From an uncultured Bacteroidales bacterium (GTDB taxonomy: Bacteria > Bacteroidota > Bacteroidia > Bacteroidales > WCHB1-69), in NCBI GenBank assembly GCA_900316305.1, contig ONCM01000017.1, positions 1-54,320 of the forward strand: 54,320 nucleotides of DNA, read 5' to 3'. Of the stretch, positions 33,272-42,518 are shown one piece after another (within the stretch, counting starts at the first letter, position 1; every line of letters starts with the position of its first letter). A model generated the notes under the pieces. The model was not told the origin of the DNA. It did not search any database and saw only the letters and a list, made by a program, of their open reading frames with translations. Both the position numbers and the translations under genes were made by a program.

Positions 33272-33898
33272 TTATTTGATTAATTTCATCAGTTCAGCCT
33301 TTTTGGCGTCATACTCCTCTTGGGTGATGATTTGGAGGTCCAGTTTTTCCTTCCACTTTTTCAGCTCCTGGAGGGCAGCTTCGGAGGCCACATCTTCCGG
33401 GTTGGCTTTGATGACAATCTCCTTCGTCGCGATGGCCTCCTCGAAATTGGTGCAGGCCAGACCGCCGCGGTTCAGCACGAGATAGATCTTGCAACCGCAG
33501 GTTTTCCGGTTAAACGGATCCACGGGCAGACATTCGATTTTCTTGATGGTGGCCACGCCGCCGGCACGGTTCTCCACGCGCTCGGCTCTCTCCTGACTGG
33601 TCGCACGATCCGTAGAGCTGGCATTTTCGTCTTCTGCTATGGAATTTAAAACACTGCCGGTCACATCTTTAAAATAAACGTAATACTTGCCGTTGGTAGG
33701 GTAACCGTACGTGATGGTGGATCCTATTCTGTACGTCACCCCGTCAGAGGCCACATACTCGGTGATTTTGTCGCCACCGACTTTGCCTGTCAATTCCTTG
33801 GCCGATTTCTGGTCCAGAATATCCTGATACGTAACCGTTTGCGCCCAAGAGCACAAGAACAGACCTAACGTCAAGAATAATGTGAAAAGCATTTTCAT
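33272..33898 (-). CDS. Secreted protein with C-terminal SHOCT domain
   Basis: 208 residues: signal peptide (cleavage after FLCSWAQ), a ~140-residue body of no recognised family with a C.C pair (KTCGCKIYLVLN), and a short C-terminal SHOCT motif (~175-208, LQELKKWKEKLDLQIITQEEYDAKKAELMKLI). SHOCT motifs occur at protein ends and are thought to mediate oligomer or ligand contacts. Located four bases after rpe and 13 bp before the transporter on the same strand. Confidence 0.8.
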   Translation of the reverse strand: MKMLFTLFLTLGLFLCSWAQTVTYQDILDQKSAKELTGKVGGDKITEYVASDGVTYRIGSTITYGYPTNGKYYVYFKDVTGSVLNSIAEDENASSTDRATSQERAERVENRAGGVATIKKIECLPVDPFNRKTCGCKIYLVLNRGGLACTNFEEAIATKEIVIKANPEDVASEAALQELKKWKEKLDLQIITQEEYDAKKAELMKLIK

Positions 33899-33902
33899 AT
33901 TA

Positions 33903-34556
33903 CTATTGTTTTAATTGATGAATCGTATTTTCGGGGTTTTCGGATTTGAAGACGGCGTTTCCGGCCACCACGGCATCCGCGCCGGCCTTGATGATGTCGG
34001 TGATATTGTCCAGGTTCACGCCGCCATCGACTTCGATCAGCGCGTTGGATTTGTTGCGTTTGATCATGTCGCGCAGTTCGCTGATGCGGTGCAGGGCACG
34101 GGGGATGAATTTCTGTCCGCCGAAGCCAGGGTTCACCGACATAATCAGTACGAGGTCAAGGTCTTGAATCACGTCTTCCAGTCCGGAGATGGGTGTGTGC
34201 GGGTTGAGTGCGACGCCGGCGAGCATATCCTCCTCCTTAATTTGGTAAATGGTGCGGTGCAGGTGGGTGCATGCCTCCCAGTGGACTGTCAGCATATCGC
34301 ATCCTATCTCCTTGAACGTGTGGATATAACGTTCGGGTTGAACAATCATGAGATGGGTATCCAGCGGTTTTTCGGAGAGTTTGCGCACGGCCTTGATGAC
34401 GGGCATTCCGAAGGAGATATTCGGCACAAAGACGCCGTCCATCACGTCCAGATGAATCCAGTCCGCTTCCGAGCGGTTCAGCATTTCCATCTCTTCTCCC
34501 AGACGGTTGAAGTCGGCCGACAACAACGACGGGGCAATAATCGGTTTCACACTCAT
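33903..34556 (-). CDS. rpe: Ribulose-phosphate 3-epimerase
   Basis: 217 residues from MSVKPIIAPSLLSADFNRLGEE, the standard Rpe start. Motifs HLDVMDGVFVPN, DTHLMI, MSVNPGFGGQKF and EVDGGVN carry the metal-binding and catalytic residues. It interconverts ribulose 5-phosphate and xylulose 5-phosphate in the pentose phosphate pathway. A longer frame reaches 34580 but would overlap the -7 box at 34578-34585, so 34556 is preferred. Confidence 0.97.
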   Translation of the reverse strand: MSVKPIIAPSLLSADFNRLGEEMEMLNRSEADWIHLDVMDGVFVPNISFGMPVIKAVRKLSEKPLDTHLMIVQPERYIHTFKEIGCDMLTVHWEACTHLHRTIYQIKEEDMLAGVALNPHTPISGLEDVIQDLDLVLIMSVNPGFGGQKFIPRALHRISELRDMIKRNKSNALIEVDGGVNLDNITDIIKAGADAVVAGNAVFKSENPENTIHQLKQ

Positions 34557-34577
34557 TTTCTTCACATTTTGAGGCCG

Positions 34578-34585
34578 CAAAAGTA
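34578..34585 (-). promoter_or_regulatory. -7 box TACTTTTG for rpe
   Basis: Exact TAnnTTTG match on the minus strand, 21 bp before the rpe start at 34556. Confidence 0.7.
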
Positions 34586-34601
34586 CGAAATTTTAAAACA
34601 C

Positions 34602-34629
34602 GTAGAGACGCAATGCTTTGCGTCTCTAC
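34602..34629. repeat. REP-like palindrome, perfect 12-bp arms
   Basis: GTAGAGACGCAA (34602-34613), loop TGCT, TTGCGTCTCTAC (34618-34629). Located between the rubredoxin stop and the rpe promoter. Confidence 0.92.
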
Positions 34630-34658
34630 AGGATTGTTAATGAAATTTTCTCCGAAAA

Positions 34659-34817
34659 CTACTTCTTCGAGAAACTGGACTTATCGACGCCGCAGAGCGG
34701 ACAGGTCCAATTGGCGGGAAGATCTTCAAAGGCGGTGCCGGGGGCGATGCCGTTGTCGGGGTCGCCGACTTCGGGATCATATACGTAACCGCACAGGTCG
34801 CAAACGTATTTATCCAT
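34659..34817 (-). CDS. Rubredoxin
   Basis: A 52-residue protein too short for most gene-length cut-offs. It has two Cys-x-x-Cys-Gly knuckles, C6/C9 ([15 protein letters not shown]) and C39/C42 ([12 protein letters not shown]), which bind the single iron of rubredoxin, plus the conserved [15 protein letters not shown] between them. Rubredoxins pass electrons to oxygen- and peroxide-reducing enzymes or other partners in the cytoplasm of anaerobes. It lies downstream of gapA on the same strand across a repeat hairpin. Confidence 0.95.
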   Translation of the reverse strand: MDKYVCDLCGYVYDPEVGDPDNGIAPGTAFEDLPANWTCPLCGVDKSSFSKK

Positions 34818-34864
34818 GTTTTAAGAATTTAATGGTGTATTTGTTATTAATTTGAGTTTATGAT

Positions 34865-34931
34865 TTGGCTGTTGGCTGTTAGCTTTTAGCTGTTGGCTTT
34901 TAGCTAACAGCCAATGGCCAATAGCTAACAG

Positions 34932-34934
<3 letters not shown>
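34865..34934. repeat. 7-bp tandem word block (TTGGCTGTTAGC) with strong hairpin
   Basis: TTGGCTGTTAGC (34872-34883) pairs perfectly with GCTAACAGCCAA (34903-34914), 19-nt loop. The block spans gapA stop (34932-34934) to near the rubredoxin start. Confidence 0.85.
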
Positions 34935-35948
<1,014 letters not shown>

Positions 35949-35983
35949 TTATTTTTATTAATTTGAGATGTTCAAAAATCGGG

Positions 35984-35991
35984 CAAAGATA
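35984..35991 (-). promoter_or_regulatory. -7 box TATCTTTG for gapA
   Basis: Exact TAnnTTTG match on the minus strand, 38 bp before gapA. The divergent gldF box is 24 bp away. Confidence 0.7.
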
Positions 35992-36015
35992 CAAAATAAT
36001 ATCACCCAATTTTTG

Positions 36016-36023
36016 TATTTTTG
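36016..36023 (+). promoter_or_regulatory. -7 box TATTTTTG for gldF
   Basis: Exact TAnnTTTG match, 19 bp before the ATG at 36043. Confidence 0.7.
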
Positions 36024-36042
36024 CGAAATTTTTTGATTTAGT

Positions 36043-36774
36043 ATGTACAGTCTGTATATTAAAGAACTTAAGGCCTTTTTGAGCTCCATCATTGGATACA
36101 TTTTCATTGGAGTTTTTCTCATCGTTTCGGGATTGTTTATCTGGGTTTTTCCGAACGTGAATAATGTGGTTGAATCGGGACTAGCTGATTTACAGGGACT
36201 TTTCAACCTTTCTCAATTTCTGTTCCTCTTTCTGGTGCCGGCCATCACGATGCGCTCCTTCGCGGAGGAAAAACGCACGGGCACGATGGACTACCTGCTC
36301 ACGCTGCCGCTGACCGACATGCAGATTGTGTGGGCCAAGTTCCTCGCTTGCCTCACGTTGCTGGTCATCGCGTTGCTTCCCACGTTGGTTTATGTGGTCA
36401 CCGTTTATTGGATCGGCAATCCAGTGGGCAACATCGACATGGGCAGCACTTGGGGCTCCTATCTCGGACTGCTCTTCCTCGGCGCGTCGTTCATTGCGGT
36501 GGGACTTTTCTCCTCCAGCATCACCAACAACCAGATTGTGGCGTTTATCATCGCCGCCCTGCTCTGCTTTATCTTGTCGTTCGGCTTCGCCTTCATCTAC
36601 TCTTTCGAGGCCCTCGGCAATTTCGGATATTATCTCAAAACGCTCGGTATTGAGCACCATTATGCTTCTATCAGTCAGGGTGTTATCGATACCCGCGATG
36701 TCGTCTATTTCTGTAGTGTGATTTTTATTTTCTTGTATGCCACCCGTTTGGTCTTATTGAGTCGTAAATGGTAA
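36043..36774 (+). CDS. gldF: Gliding-motility-associated ABC transporter permease GldF
   Basis: 243 residues with six membrane segments. The start MYSLYIKELKAFLSSIIGYIFIGVFL and the loop MRSFAEEKRTGTMDYLLTLPL are typical of ABC-2 permeases of the GldF type. GldF and GldG form an ABC transporter with the ATPase GldA, needed for gliding in Flavobacterium. Here gldG follows but gldA is not in this window. A perfect 32-bp palindrome begins at the base after its stop. Confidence 0.92.
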   Translation: MYSLYIKELKAFLSSIIGYIFIGVFLIVSGLFIWVFPNVNNVVESGLADLQGLFNLSQFLFLFLVPAITMRSFAEEKRTGTMDYLLTLPLTDMQIVWAKFLACLTLLVIALLPTLVYVVTVYWIGNPVGNIDMGSTWGSYLGLLFLGASFIAVGLFSSSITNNQIVAFIIAALLCFILSFGFAFIYSFEALGNFGYYLKTLGIEHHYASISQGVIDTRDVVYFCSVIFIFLYATRLVLLSRKW

Positions 36775-36806
36775 CTGTAGAGACGTTTCATGAAACGTCT
36801 CTACAG
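36775..36806. repeat. REP-like palindrome, perfect 16-bp arms without loop
   Basis: CTGTAGAGACGTTTCA joined directly to its exact reverse complement. It starts on the base after the gldF stop and lies between gldF and gldG, so it will be present in a shared transcript. Confidence 0.95.
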
Positions 36807-36846
36807 ACCATACGTTAATAGGTTTCGTAAATACATATTGAATATT

Positions 36847-38625
36847 ATGAGTAAAAAAATCAATACACAGAGCAAACAGTTCAAGAGAAACACCATTTTG
36901 GGATTTGTGGCTGTTATTATAGCGGTCATTCTGGTGAACATCTTATCGTCCTTTTTCTTCTATCGCATTGATTTAACGAAAGATAAACGTCATTCGCTGT
37001 CGAAGAGCACCATTGAGATGCTGAAGAATCTGGAAGATCGCGTCTATTTCCGTGTTTATCTCAAAGGAAAGGATCAACCTGCTGATTACCAACTTTTTGC
37101 CAAGCAGGTAGAACAGATGTTGCAGACGTTCCGCAGCTATTCCAAAAATGTCTATTACGAATTTATCGACCCGATAGAGGGCAAGACCAATGAGGAGTTG
37201 AAAGGCATCTTGGGTGAGTTTGTGAAGAAGGGGTTGGAGCCGATTCCCATCAGTCGGGAGGATGCAGGCGGCTACTCTACGCACGTGGTGATTCCGGGTG
37301 CGATTGTCTCCTACCGCAACCACGAATATCCCGCCAAGTTGGTGGTGGCCGATCCTTCGGGAGCCGACTGGCTGAAGTATTCCAATGAGGAGTTGGAGTA
37401 CAATTTGGTTGCTCCTGTGCGCCGTCTGATGAAGACAGAGAAGCCCAAAGTGGCTTATTTGGACGGTCATGGCGAGTTGGATTTCTGGAGTACCTGTTGG
37501 ACGGCCATGCAGTTGCAGCGTTTCTATAACGTCACCCGCATCACACTGGACGGCAAGGTTAACGCGTTGCGCAACATCACGATTGACGACACGATATCGG
37601 GCAATTTGGTGCTTGGCGAAAACAAATACGACGTACTCATCGTGGCTCAGCCCACGCAGCCGTTCCGCGAATATGACAAGTACATTATCGACCAGTTCAT
37701 CATGCGTGGCGGTAAAGTGCTGTGGCTCATTGACAATACGACCGCTTCGTTGGATAGTTTGCAACATGCGGGCGAGTTTTTCGCCACGCCGCGGGCGCTC
37801 TATATCAACGACCTGTTTTTCACTTACGGCGTGCGTATCAATACCGACCTGATTCAGGATTTGAGCTGCATGCCGGTGCCGCAGCAGGTGAGCGTCATTG
37901 GCGACCAGCCGCAGTACAAGTTCATGGCATTCCCGTATTGCCTTGATATTGTGAACTTTGGTAACCATCCTATTGTCCGTAACCTCAAAGACATCAAGTC
38001 TGATTTTGCAGGCAGTATTGACTTGGTGGGCAACAATGCCGATCTGACCAAGACGGTGCTGATGACCACTTCGGAACGGACCAAGGTGGTGCCTACGCCC
38101 TCCATCGTGACCCTTAAGGTGGGCATGGTGAAGCCGAATATGCAGGAATACTCCTACCGGAATGTGCCGATAGCCGTACTTGTGGAGGGTAAGTTCCAGT
38201 CGGCATTCAAGGGCATCCTGCCGATAGAGTTTGATACCATCAAGGAGCTGGACTACCGTCCTGAGAGCGAATACACCCGCCAGATTTTCGTTTCCGACGG
38301 TGACATCATCCGCAACCCGTTCGACAGCAAGCGCAACCAGCCCTATCCGGCCGGTTACGACATCTATACCCGCCAAACCTTTGATAATACGGACTTTATC
38401 GTCAACTGCGTCAACTATTTGTGCGCGGATGACGATTTGTTGCAACTTCGTGCCAAGAATTTCAAGATTGGTTCGTTGAGCAACGAGAAGACCCGTAACC
38501 ACAAAGTGTTGTTGGCGGTGATCAACATCGGTATTCCGTTGTTACTCATCAGTTTGATGGGCACGGTGCTGATTGTGATGCGTCGCGTGCGCTTCTCCAA
38601 GAAGGCGAGCGAAGCCAAAGAATAA
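36847..38625 (+). CDS. gldG: Gliding-motility-associated ABC transporter substrate-binding protein GldG
   Basis: 592 residues from MSKKINTQSKQFKRNTILGF. One membrane segment near the N-terminus (~16-36), then RIDLTKDKRHSLSKSTIEMLKNLEDRVYFRVYLKG as in GldG, a long extracytoplasmic domain (KVAYLDGHGELDFWS ... VLIVAQPTQPFREYDKYIIDQFIMRGGKVLWLIDNT) and a C-terminal membrane segment (~557-580). A longer frame beginning at 36790 is rejected because its first codons lie in the palindrome at 36775-36806. Confidence 0.92.
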   Translation: MSKKINTQSKQFKRNTILGFVAVIIAVILVNILSSFFFYRIDLTKDKRHSLSKSTIEMLKNLEDRVYFRVYLKGKDQPADYQLFAKQVEQMLQTFRSYSKNVYYEFIDPIEGKTNEELKGILGEFVKKGLEPIPISREDAGGYSTHVVIPGAIVSYRNHEYPAKLVVADPSGADWLKYSNEELEYNLVAPVRRLMKTEKPKVAYLDGHGELDFWSTCWTAMQLQRFYNVTRITLDGKVNALRNITIDDTISGNLVLGENKYDVLIVAQPTQPFREYDKYIIDQFIMRGGKVLWLIDNTTASLDSLQHAGEFFATPRALYINDLFFTYGVRINTDLIQDLSCMPVPQQVSVIGDQPQYKFMAFPYCLDIVNFGNHPIVRNLKDIKSDFAGSIDLVGNNADLTKTVLMTTSERTKVVPTPSIVTLKVGMVKPNMQEYSYRNVPIAVLVEGKFQSAFKGILPIEFDTIKELDYRPESEYTRQIFVSDGDIIRNPFDSKRNQPYPAGYDIYTRQTFDNTDFIVNCVNYLCADDDLLQLRAKNFKIGSLSNEKTRNHKVLLAVINIGIPLLLISLMGTVLIVMRRVRFSKKASEAKE

Positions 38626-38632
38626 GCTCAAT

Positions 38633-39421
38633 TTATACGTACTTTTTTTTCACCAGATTGATGACAAATCCTGGTAAAAGGAAGCATAACAGCAGGAAAA
38701 AGTAATTGATGGCCCCCGGAATTTTGACTTTCCGGTTGTGCAAGGTGGCGCGTACGCCTCTGTGGGCGATTTGTGCCGGCGAGAGCATCACGCCGATAGC
38801 GCGGAGTCTTTTGCGTAGTTTTACCGGCAAATTGTAGAGGTCGGTATCTACTGCTCCTGGGCAGACGCAACAGACGTTCACCCCGTAATGGCTTAATTCA
38901 TAGTGAATTCCTTTTGAAAACTTCAATAAAAACGACTTGGAGGCTTGATAGACGGCGATAGTGGGAAAACTCATGAAGGCCGTGATGGAAGAGGCATTGA
39001 GGATATAACCGTTGCCACGATCTTTCATGGCTTTGCCGAAGAGGATGCACAGGTTCATGGGCGTATTGCAGTGCAGCATTGTCATTTTCTGGCTCAGCGT
39101 TGCCGGTTTTTCCACTGCCGCGCCGAAATAGAACATGCCCGCATTGTTGACCAGTACTTCTATGATGAGGTTTTCGCTGACGCAGAAGTCGTACAATTCT
39201 TGTGCCGCTTCGGGCAAGGCAAGATCCTGATAGCGGATTCGGATTTGCTGTTCAGGGAATAGGGACTGCAGCTTGTTCTGCGCTTCCGCGTTCAAGTCTT
39301 CGCGATTGCTGACAATCAGGATGTTGTACCCTTTTCGCGCCCACTCTTCCGCGTATGCGTATCCGATTCCGGAGCTGCCGCCGGTGATCAAGGCAAAGAT
39401 ATCTTTCTTCGAAATACTCAT
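38633..39421 (-). CDS. Short-chain dehydrogenase/reductase
   Basis: 262 residues from MSISKKDIFALITGGSSGIGYAYAEEW, with the cofactor motif TGGSSGIG, NNAGMF, catalytic Ser in LNASSITAF and the YxxxK pair in VYQASK. The second half ends with a hydrophobic stretch (YFFLLLCFLLPGFVINLVKK) that may anchor it in the membrane. Substrate unknown; the layout resembles membrane-attached SDRs acting on lipids or steroids. It follows sufS across a repeat hairpin. A longer frame to 39469 is less likely because its upstream part is repeat sequence. Confidence 0.85.
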   Translation of the reverse strand: MSISKKDIFALITGGSSGIGYAYAEEWARKGYNILIVSNREDLNAEAQNKLQSLFPEQQIRIRYQDLALPEAAQELYDFCVSENLIIEVLVNNAGMFYFGAAVEKPATLSQKMTMLHCNTPMNLCILFGKAMKDRGNGYILNASSITAFMSFPTIAVYQASKSFLLKFSKGIHYELSHYGVNVCCVCPGAVDTDLYNLPVKLRKRLRAIGVMLSPAQIAHRGVRATLHNRKVKIPGAINYFFLLLCFLLPGFVINLVKKKYV

Positions 39422-39434
39422 AGTTATATTTTTT

Positions 39435-39482
39435 CGGCTATTAGCTTTTGGCCAACAGCTAATAGCCAACGGCCAACAGCCA
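39435..39482. repeat. 7-bp tandem word block (GGCTATTAGC) with hairpin
   Basis: GGCTATTAGC (39436-39445) pairs perfectly with GCTAATAGCC (39458-39467), 12-nt loop. Located between the sufS stop and the SDR start. Confidence 0.8.
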
Positions 39483-39484
39483 TT

Positions 39485-40687
39485 TCAGATTAACATATTC
39501 TTGGCTTTTTCGACGGCTGCAACAAGCATGTCGGCCTCTTCGAACGTGTTGTAGAGGGCGAAGGAGGCGCGGACGGTGCCGGGAATCCCGAAATGGGTCA
39601 TGATGGGTTGCGTGCAGTGGTGGCCGGTACGAACGGCAACTCCTTGATGGTCAAGAAGAACACCCATGTCATAAGGGTGAATGTTTCCTACAAGGAAGGA
39701 AATCACACCCGTTTTATGGGCAGCCTCGCCGATGAAACGCATACCGTCAATTTTGGACAGCTTTTCGGTGGTGTAGGTCAGCAGCTCTTGTTCGTATGCG
39801 GCAATTTGCTCTAACCCAATGCTTTGGATGTATTCGATAGCTTTGCGCAGTCCGATGACATCGCCGACGGACGGGGTACCGGCTTCGAACTTGAAGGGCA
39901 GTTCGTTGTAGGTGGTCTTCTCGAAAGTCACGTCCTTAATCATTTCGCCGCCGCCTTGATATGGTTGCATCTCGTTGAGCCATTGCGATTTACCGTACAT
40001 GATGCCGATACCCATCGGGGCATACATCTTGTGGCCGGAGAAGCAGTAGAAGTCGCAATCGAGGGCTTGCACATCCACGGGGCAGTGCGCCACAGCCTGT
40101 GCGCCATCAATGAGGACGGGCACGTTGTGAGCGTGCGCGATACGGATGATTTCCTCAATCGGGTTGACGGTGCCCATTGAGTTGGAGACGTGAGCCACGG
40201 CCACAATCTTGGTTCTGTCCGTGATAAGCTGTTCTAACTCGTTGATTATCAATTCTCCTTTGTCGTTGAACGGCAACACTTTGAGTTTGGCGCCGTGTTC
40301 CTCGCAGGTCAATTGCCAAGGCACGATATTGGAGTGGTGTTCCATTTCCGAAACGATGACCTCATCGCCTTCGTGCAGGTAGGTGTGTCCGAAGGAGGCG
40401 GCCACAAGGTTGATGGATTCCGTGGCACCGCGCGTGAAAATGACCTCCTGTGTACTTGTCGCGTGGATATATTGTCGCACGGTTTCGCGTGCTTTTTCAA
40501 ACTCGTTGGTCGCCAACTGACTGAGACAGTGCACCCCGCGATGAATATTGCTATTGATGTGCAGGTAATAGTCGTTCAATGCATCTATCACGGCTTGCGG
40601 CTTCTGCGTCGTTGCTGCATTGTCCAGATAGACTAGCGTTTTGCCATAAACTTTTTCGTTCAATATAGGAAAATCTTCTCTATTCAT
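39485..40687 (-). CDS. sufS: Cysteine desulfurase SufS
   Basis: 400 residues, the class II cysteine desulfurase form. PLP Lys K220 lies in CFSGHKMYAPMGIG and catalytic C358 in RTGHHCTQP. It takes sulfur from cysteine for Fe-S cluster assembly (normally passing it to SufE/SufU and SufBCD). It overlaps the preceding membrane-protein gene by 8 bp. No other suf gene is adjacent. Confidence 0.95.
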   Translation of the reverse strand: MNREDFPILNEKVYGKTLVYLDNAATTQKPQAVIDALNDYYLHINSNIHRGVHCLSQLATNEFEKARETVRQYIHATSTQEVIFTRGATESINLVAASFGHTYLHEGDEVIVSEMEHHSNIVPWQLTCEEHGAKLKVLPFNDKGELIINELEQLITDRTKIVAVAHVSNSMGTVNPIEEIIRIAHAHNVPVLIDGAQAVAHCPVDVQALDCDFYCFSGHKMYAPMGIGIMYGKSQWLNEMQPYQGGGEMIKDVTFEKTTYNELPFKFEAGTPSVGDVIGLRKAIEYIQSIGLEQIAAYEQELLTYTTEKLSKIDGMRFIGEAAHKTGVISFLVGNIHPYDMGVLLDHQGVAVRTGHHCTQPIMTHFGIPGTVRASFALYNTFEEADMLVAAVEKAKNMLI

Positions 40688-41183
40688 AGGATGATGTATT
40701 ATCGGGAAAGTTTTGTTCGGAAAAATTATTATTATGATTGTCAGGTTGTTGAATATAACGAAGTTGGGTAGCGTACATTAAGACCCACAACACGGACATG
40801 ATGATGCCGTTCACATTCATAGCCGCCAAGCCGCCAATGGCAAAATTTAACACACAGAATTCCAGAATTTTACCTATCGTGTAAACGTGAAACCCCACTT
40901 TGTTCAGTTTCACCAGCATCAGGAACGCACCAGTGAACAACATGATTTCAACGACAGTCAGCAACAGGTATTGCCAACTGCTGATAGACGTATATAATGA
41001 CAGGATTTGATCAGCCTGTTCAGCTGAAAACAGGTTCATCTCCTTGATAATGTCCATGGATTTCAGCATGGAATTTGGAGCAATGGCCCAACAAAGGTAG
41101 GCAATGGCGGAAAACAGAGAGTCCACCATAGTGATGATGCCCAAAATCCATAATATTGGGGTTCGATGCGGTTTATTATCCAT
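40680..41183 (-). CDS. Unknown membrane protein between tilS and sufS
   Basis: 167 residues with four membrane segments (~11-34, 66-88, 95-115, 117-139) and a hydrophilic Asn-rich tail (DNHNNNFSEQNFPDNTSSYE). No family recognised. It starts 7 bp after tilS stops and overlaps sufS by 8 bp, so it is translated as part of the same transcript. Confidence 0.8.
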   Translation of the reverse strand: MDNKPHRTPILWILGIITMVDSLFSAIAYLCWAIAPNSMLKSMDIIKEMNLFSAEQADQILSLYTSISSWQYLLLTVVEIMLFTGAFLMLVKLNKVGFHVYTIGKILEFCVLNFAIGGLAAMNVNGIIMSVLWVLMYATQLRYIQQPDNHNNNFSEQNFPDNTSSYE

Positions 41184-41189
41184 AGTTGA

Positions 41190-42518
41190 CTATAGTTTTC
41201 GGTTACATATTTTATAACATATCGTATTCTTTTCCTGTATTTTGAAACGTTCGTCGGAGCGCCATCCAATAATCCAGATGATTTGGTCTTCGGAACACAA
41301 TAGGCGAATTTTCGATTTCGTGAAACGGTCGATTTTATGGTCGGTGAAGAAATCGCTAAGCTTTTGGCGACCTTTCGTACCGAGGGGATAAAAATAGTCG
41401 CCTGAACGCCAAAAACGGATTTGTAGTGGAAACGTCAACTTATCCTTCGGTAAATATAGAATATCAGGGTTCTTTTCAAAAACCATATCTTTTTGATATT
41501 CAAACTCTTCTATATCAAAATATTGACTTAATTCTTCTTGAGAGACTATATTTACACAAGCTTCTTCCGAATTTGCTTTAGGTTGAATTAATAGAAAATC
41601 TCTATCAATCAGAAGAATATGCGTATCGGAGAAAAACTGTTTGCCTGGTTGAAAGAAAGAATTCACAGATAGTTTTTCACTAACGATAGCAGGGAAACCA
41701 TATTCATTAAGTATTTCGTATAGAACAAGTTCTAGGTCGTCACATTCAGCTAATTTGCTGCGGTTGATGCGGCATTGTCCGTTTTGTTCAGAAACAACTT
41801 TCTGAATATCTGCCGCTATATGTTTTTGATAATAAGCATATTGTTGCTGAAGAATTTTACGGGTGCGGGCATTGGTGTCCAAAAATTGAGGATTAATGGA
41901 TTCGAGCTGCGGAATCACCGAATGACGGATACGGTTGCGGGAGATTTCTTCATCGCGGTTTGTAATATCCTCAACGTAAGCAATATGGTGATCTTCAGCG
42001 TATTGACGAATTTCCTCTGCGGTAAAGACGAGCATCGGTCGGATGATTTTCCCATTTTTGGATGGGATGCCACAGAGTCCTTTGAGTCCGGTGCCTCGGC
42101 AGAGGTTGAGGAGCATCGTTTCAGCCGCATCTGTGCTTTGATGGGCAGTGACGATGAAGTCGTAATCGCCAGCGATTTCCGAAAACCAAGTGTAGCGCAA
42201 TTCACGGGCGACCATCTCCACCGATTTTCCGGAGTTTTTCTGCAGGGTCAGGGTGTCGAATTCCTGAAGGTAAAGCGGAACCTGCCATTGAGCGGCCAGT
42301 TGTTGCACAAACCGCATGTCGCGGTCGGAATCCGCGCCGCGCAAGTGAAAGTTGCAGTGCGCTATGGCGAAGGAGAGTCCGGCTTCGTGGAACAGTGTGG
42401 CCATAACGGTAGAATCCGCACCGCCGCTCACCGCCAAGAGGTAGCGTTTATGCAATGCGTTCTCGCCTGCCAAAGCCTGTAATTCCTGCAAAAACCGGTT
42501 CAGCATATTACGATTCAA
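41190..42518 (-). CDS. tilS: tRNA(Ile)-lysidine synthetase TilS
   Basis: 442 residues with the PP-loop SGGADS (31-36), HCNFHLRGADSDRDM and the C-terminal domain (PLQIRFWRSGDYFYPLGTKGRQKLSDFFTDHKI). It puts lysine on C34 of the AUA-reading tRNA-Ile. Its ATG overlaps the end of the preceding lipoprotein gene by 11 bp; an internal ATG four codons later (42506) is the alternative. Confidence 0.96.
   Translation of the reverse strand: MNRNMLNRFLQELQALAGENALHKRYLLAVSGGADSTVMATLFHEAGLSFAIAHCNFHLRGADSDRDMRFVQQLAAQWQVPLYLQEFDTLTLQKNSGKSVEMVARELRYTWFSEIAGDYDFIVTAHQSTDAAETMLLNLCRGTGLKGLCGIPSKNGKIIRPMLVFTAEEIRQYAEDHHIAYVEDITNRDEEISRNRIRHSVIPQLESINPQFLDTNARTRKILQQQYAYYQKHIAADIQKVVSEQNGQCRINRSKLAECDDLELVLYEILNEYGFPAIVSEKLSVNSFFQPGKQFFSDTHILLIDRDFLLIQPKANSEEACVNIVSQEELSQYFDIEEFEYQKDMVFEKNPDILYLPKDKLTFPLQIRFWRSGDYFYPLGTKGRQKLSDFFTDHKIDRFTKSKIRLLCSEDQIIWIIGWRSDERFKIQEKNTICYKICNRKL

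Noticed and set aside
36973-38502. A 509-codon open frame antisense to gldG
   Set aside because: No signal, motif, promoter or plausible composition; it is the mirror of a clear GldG.
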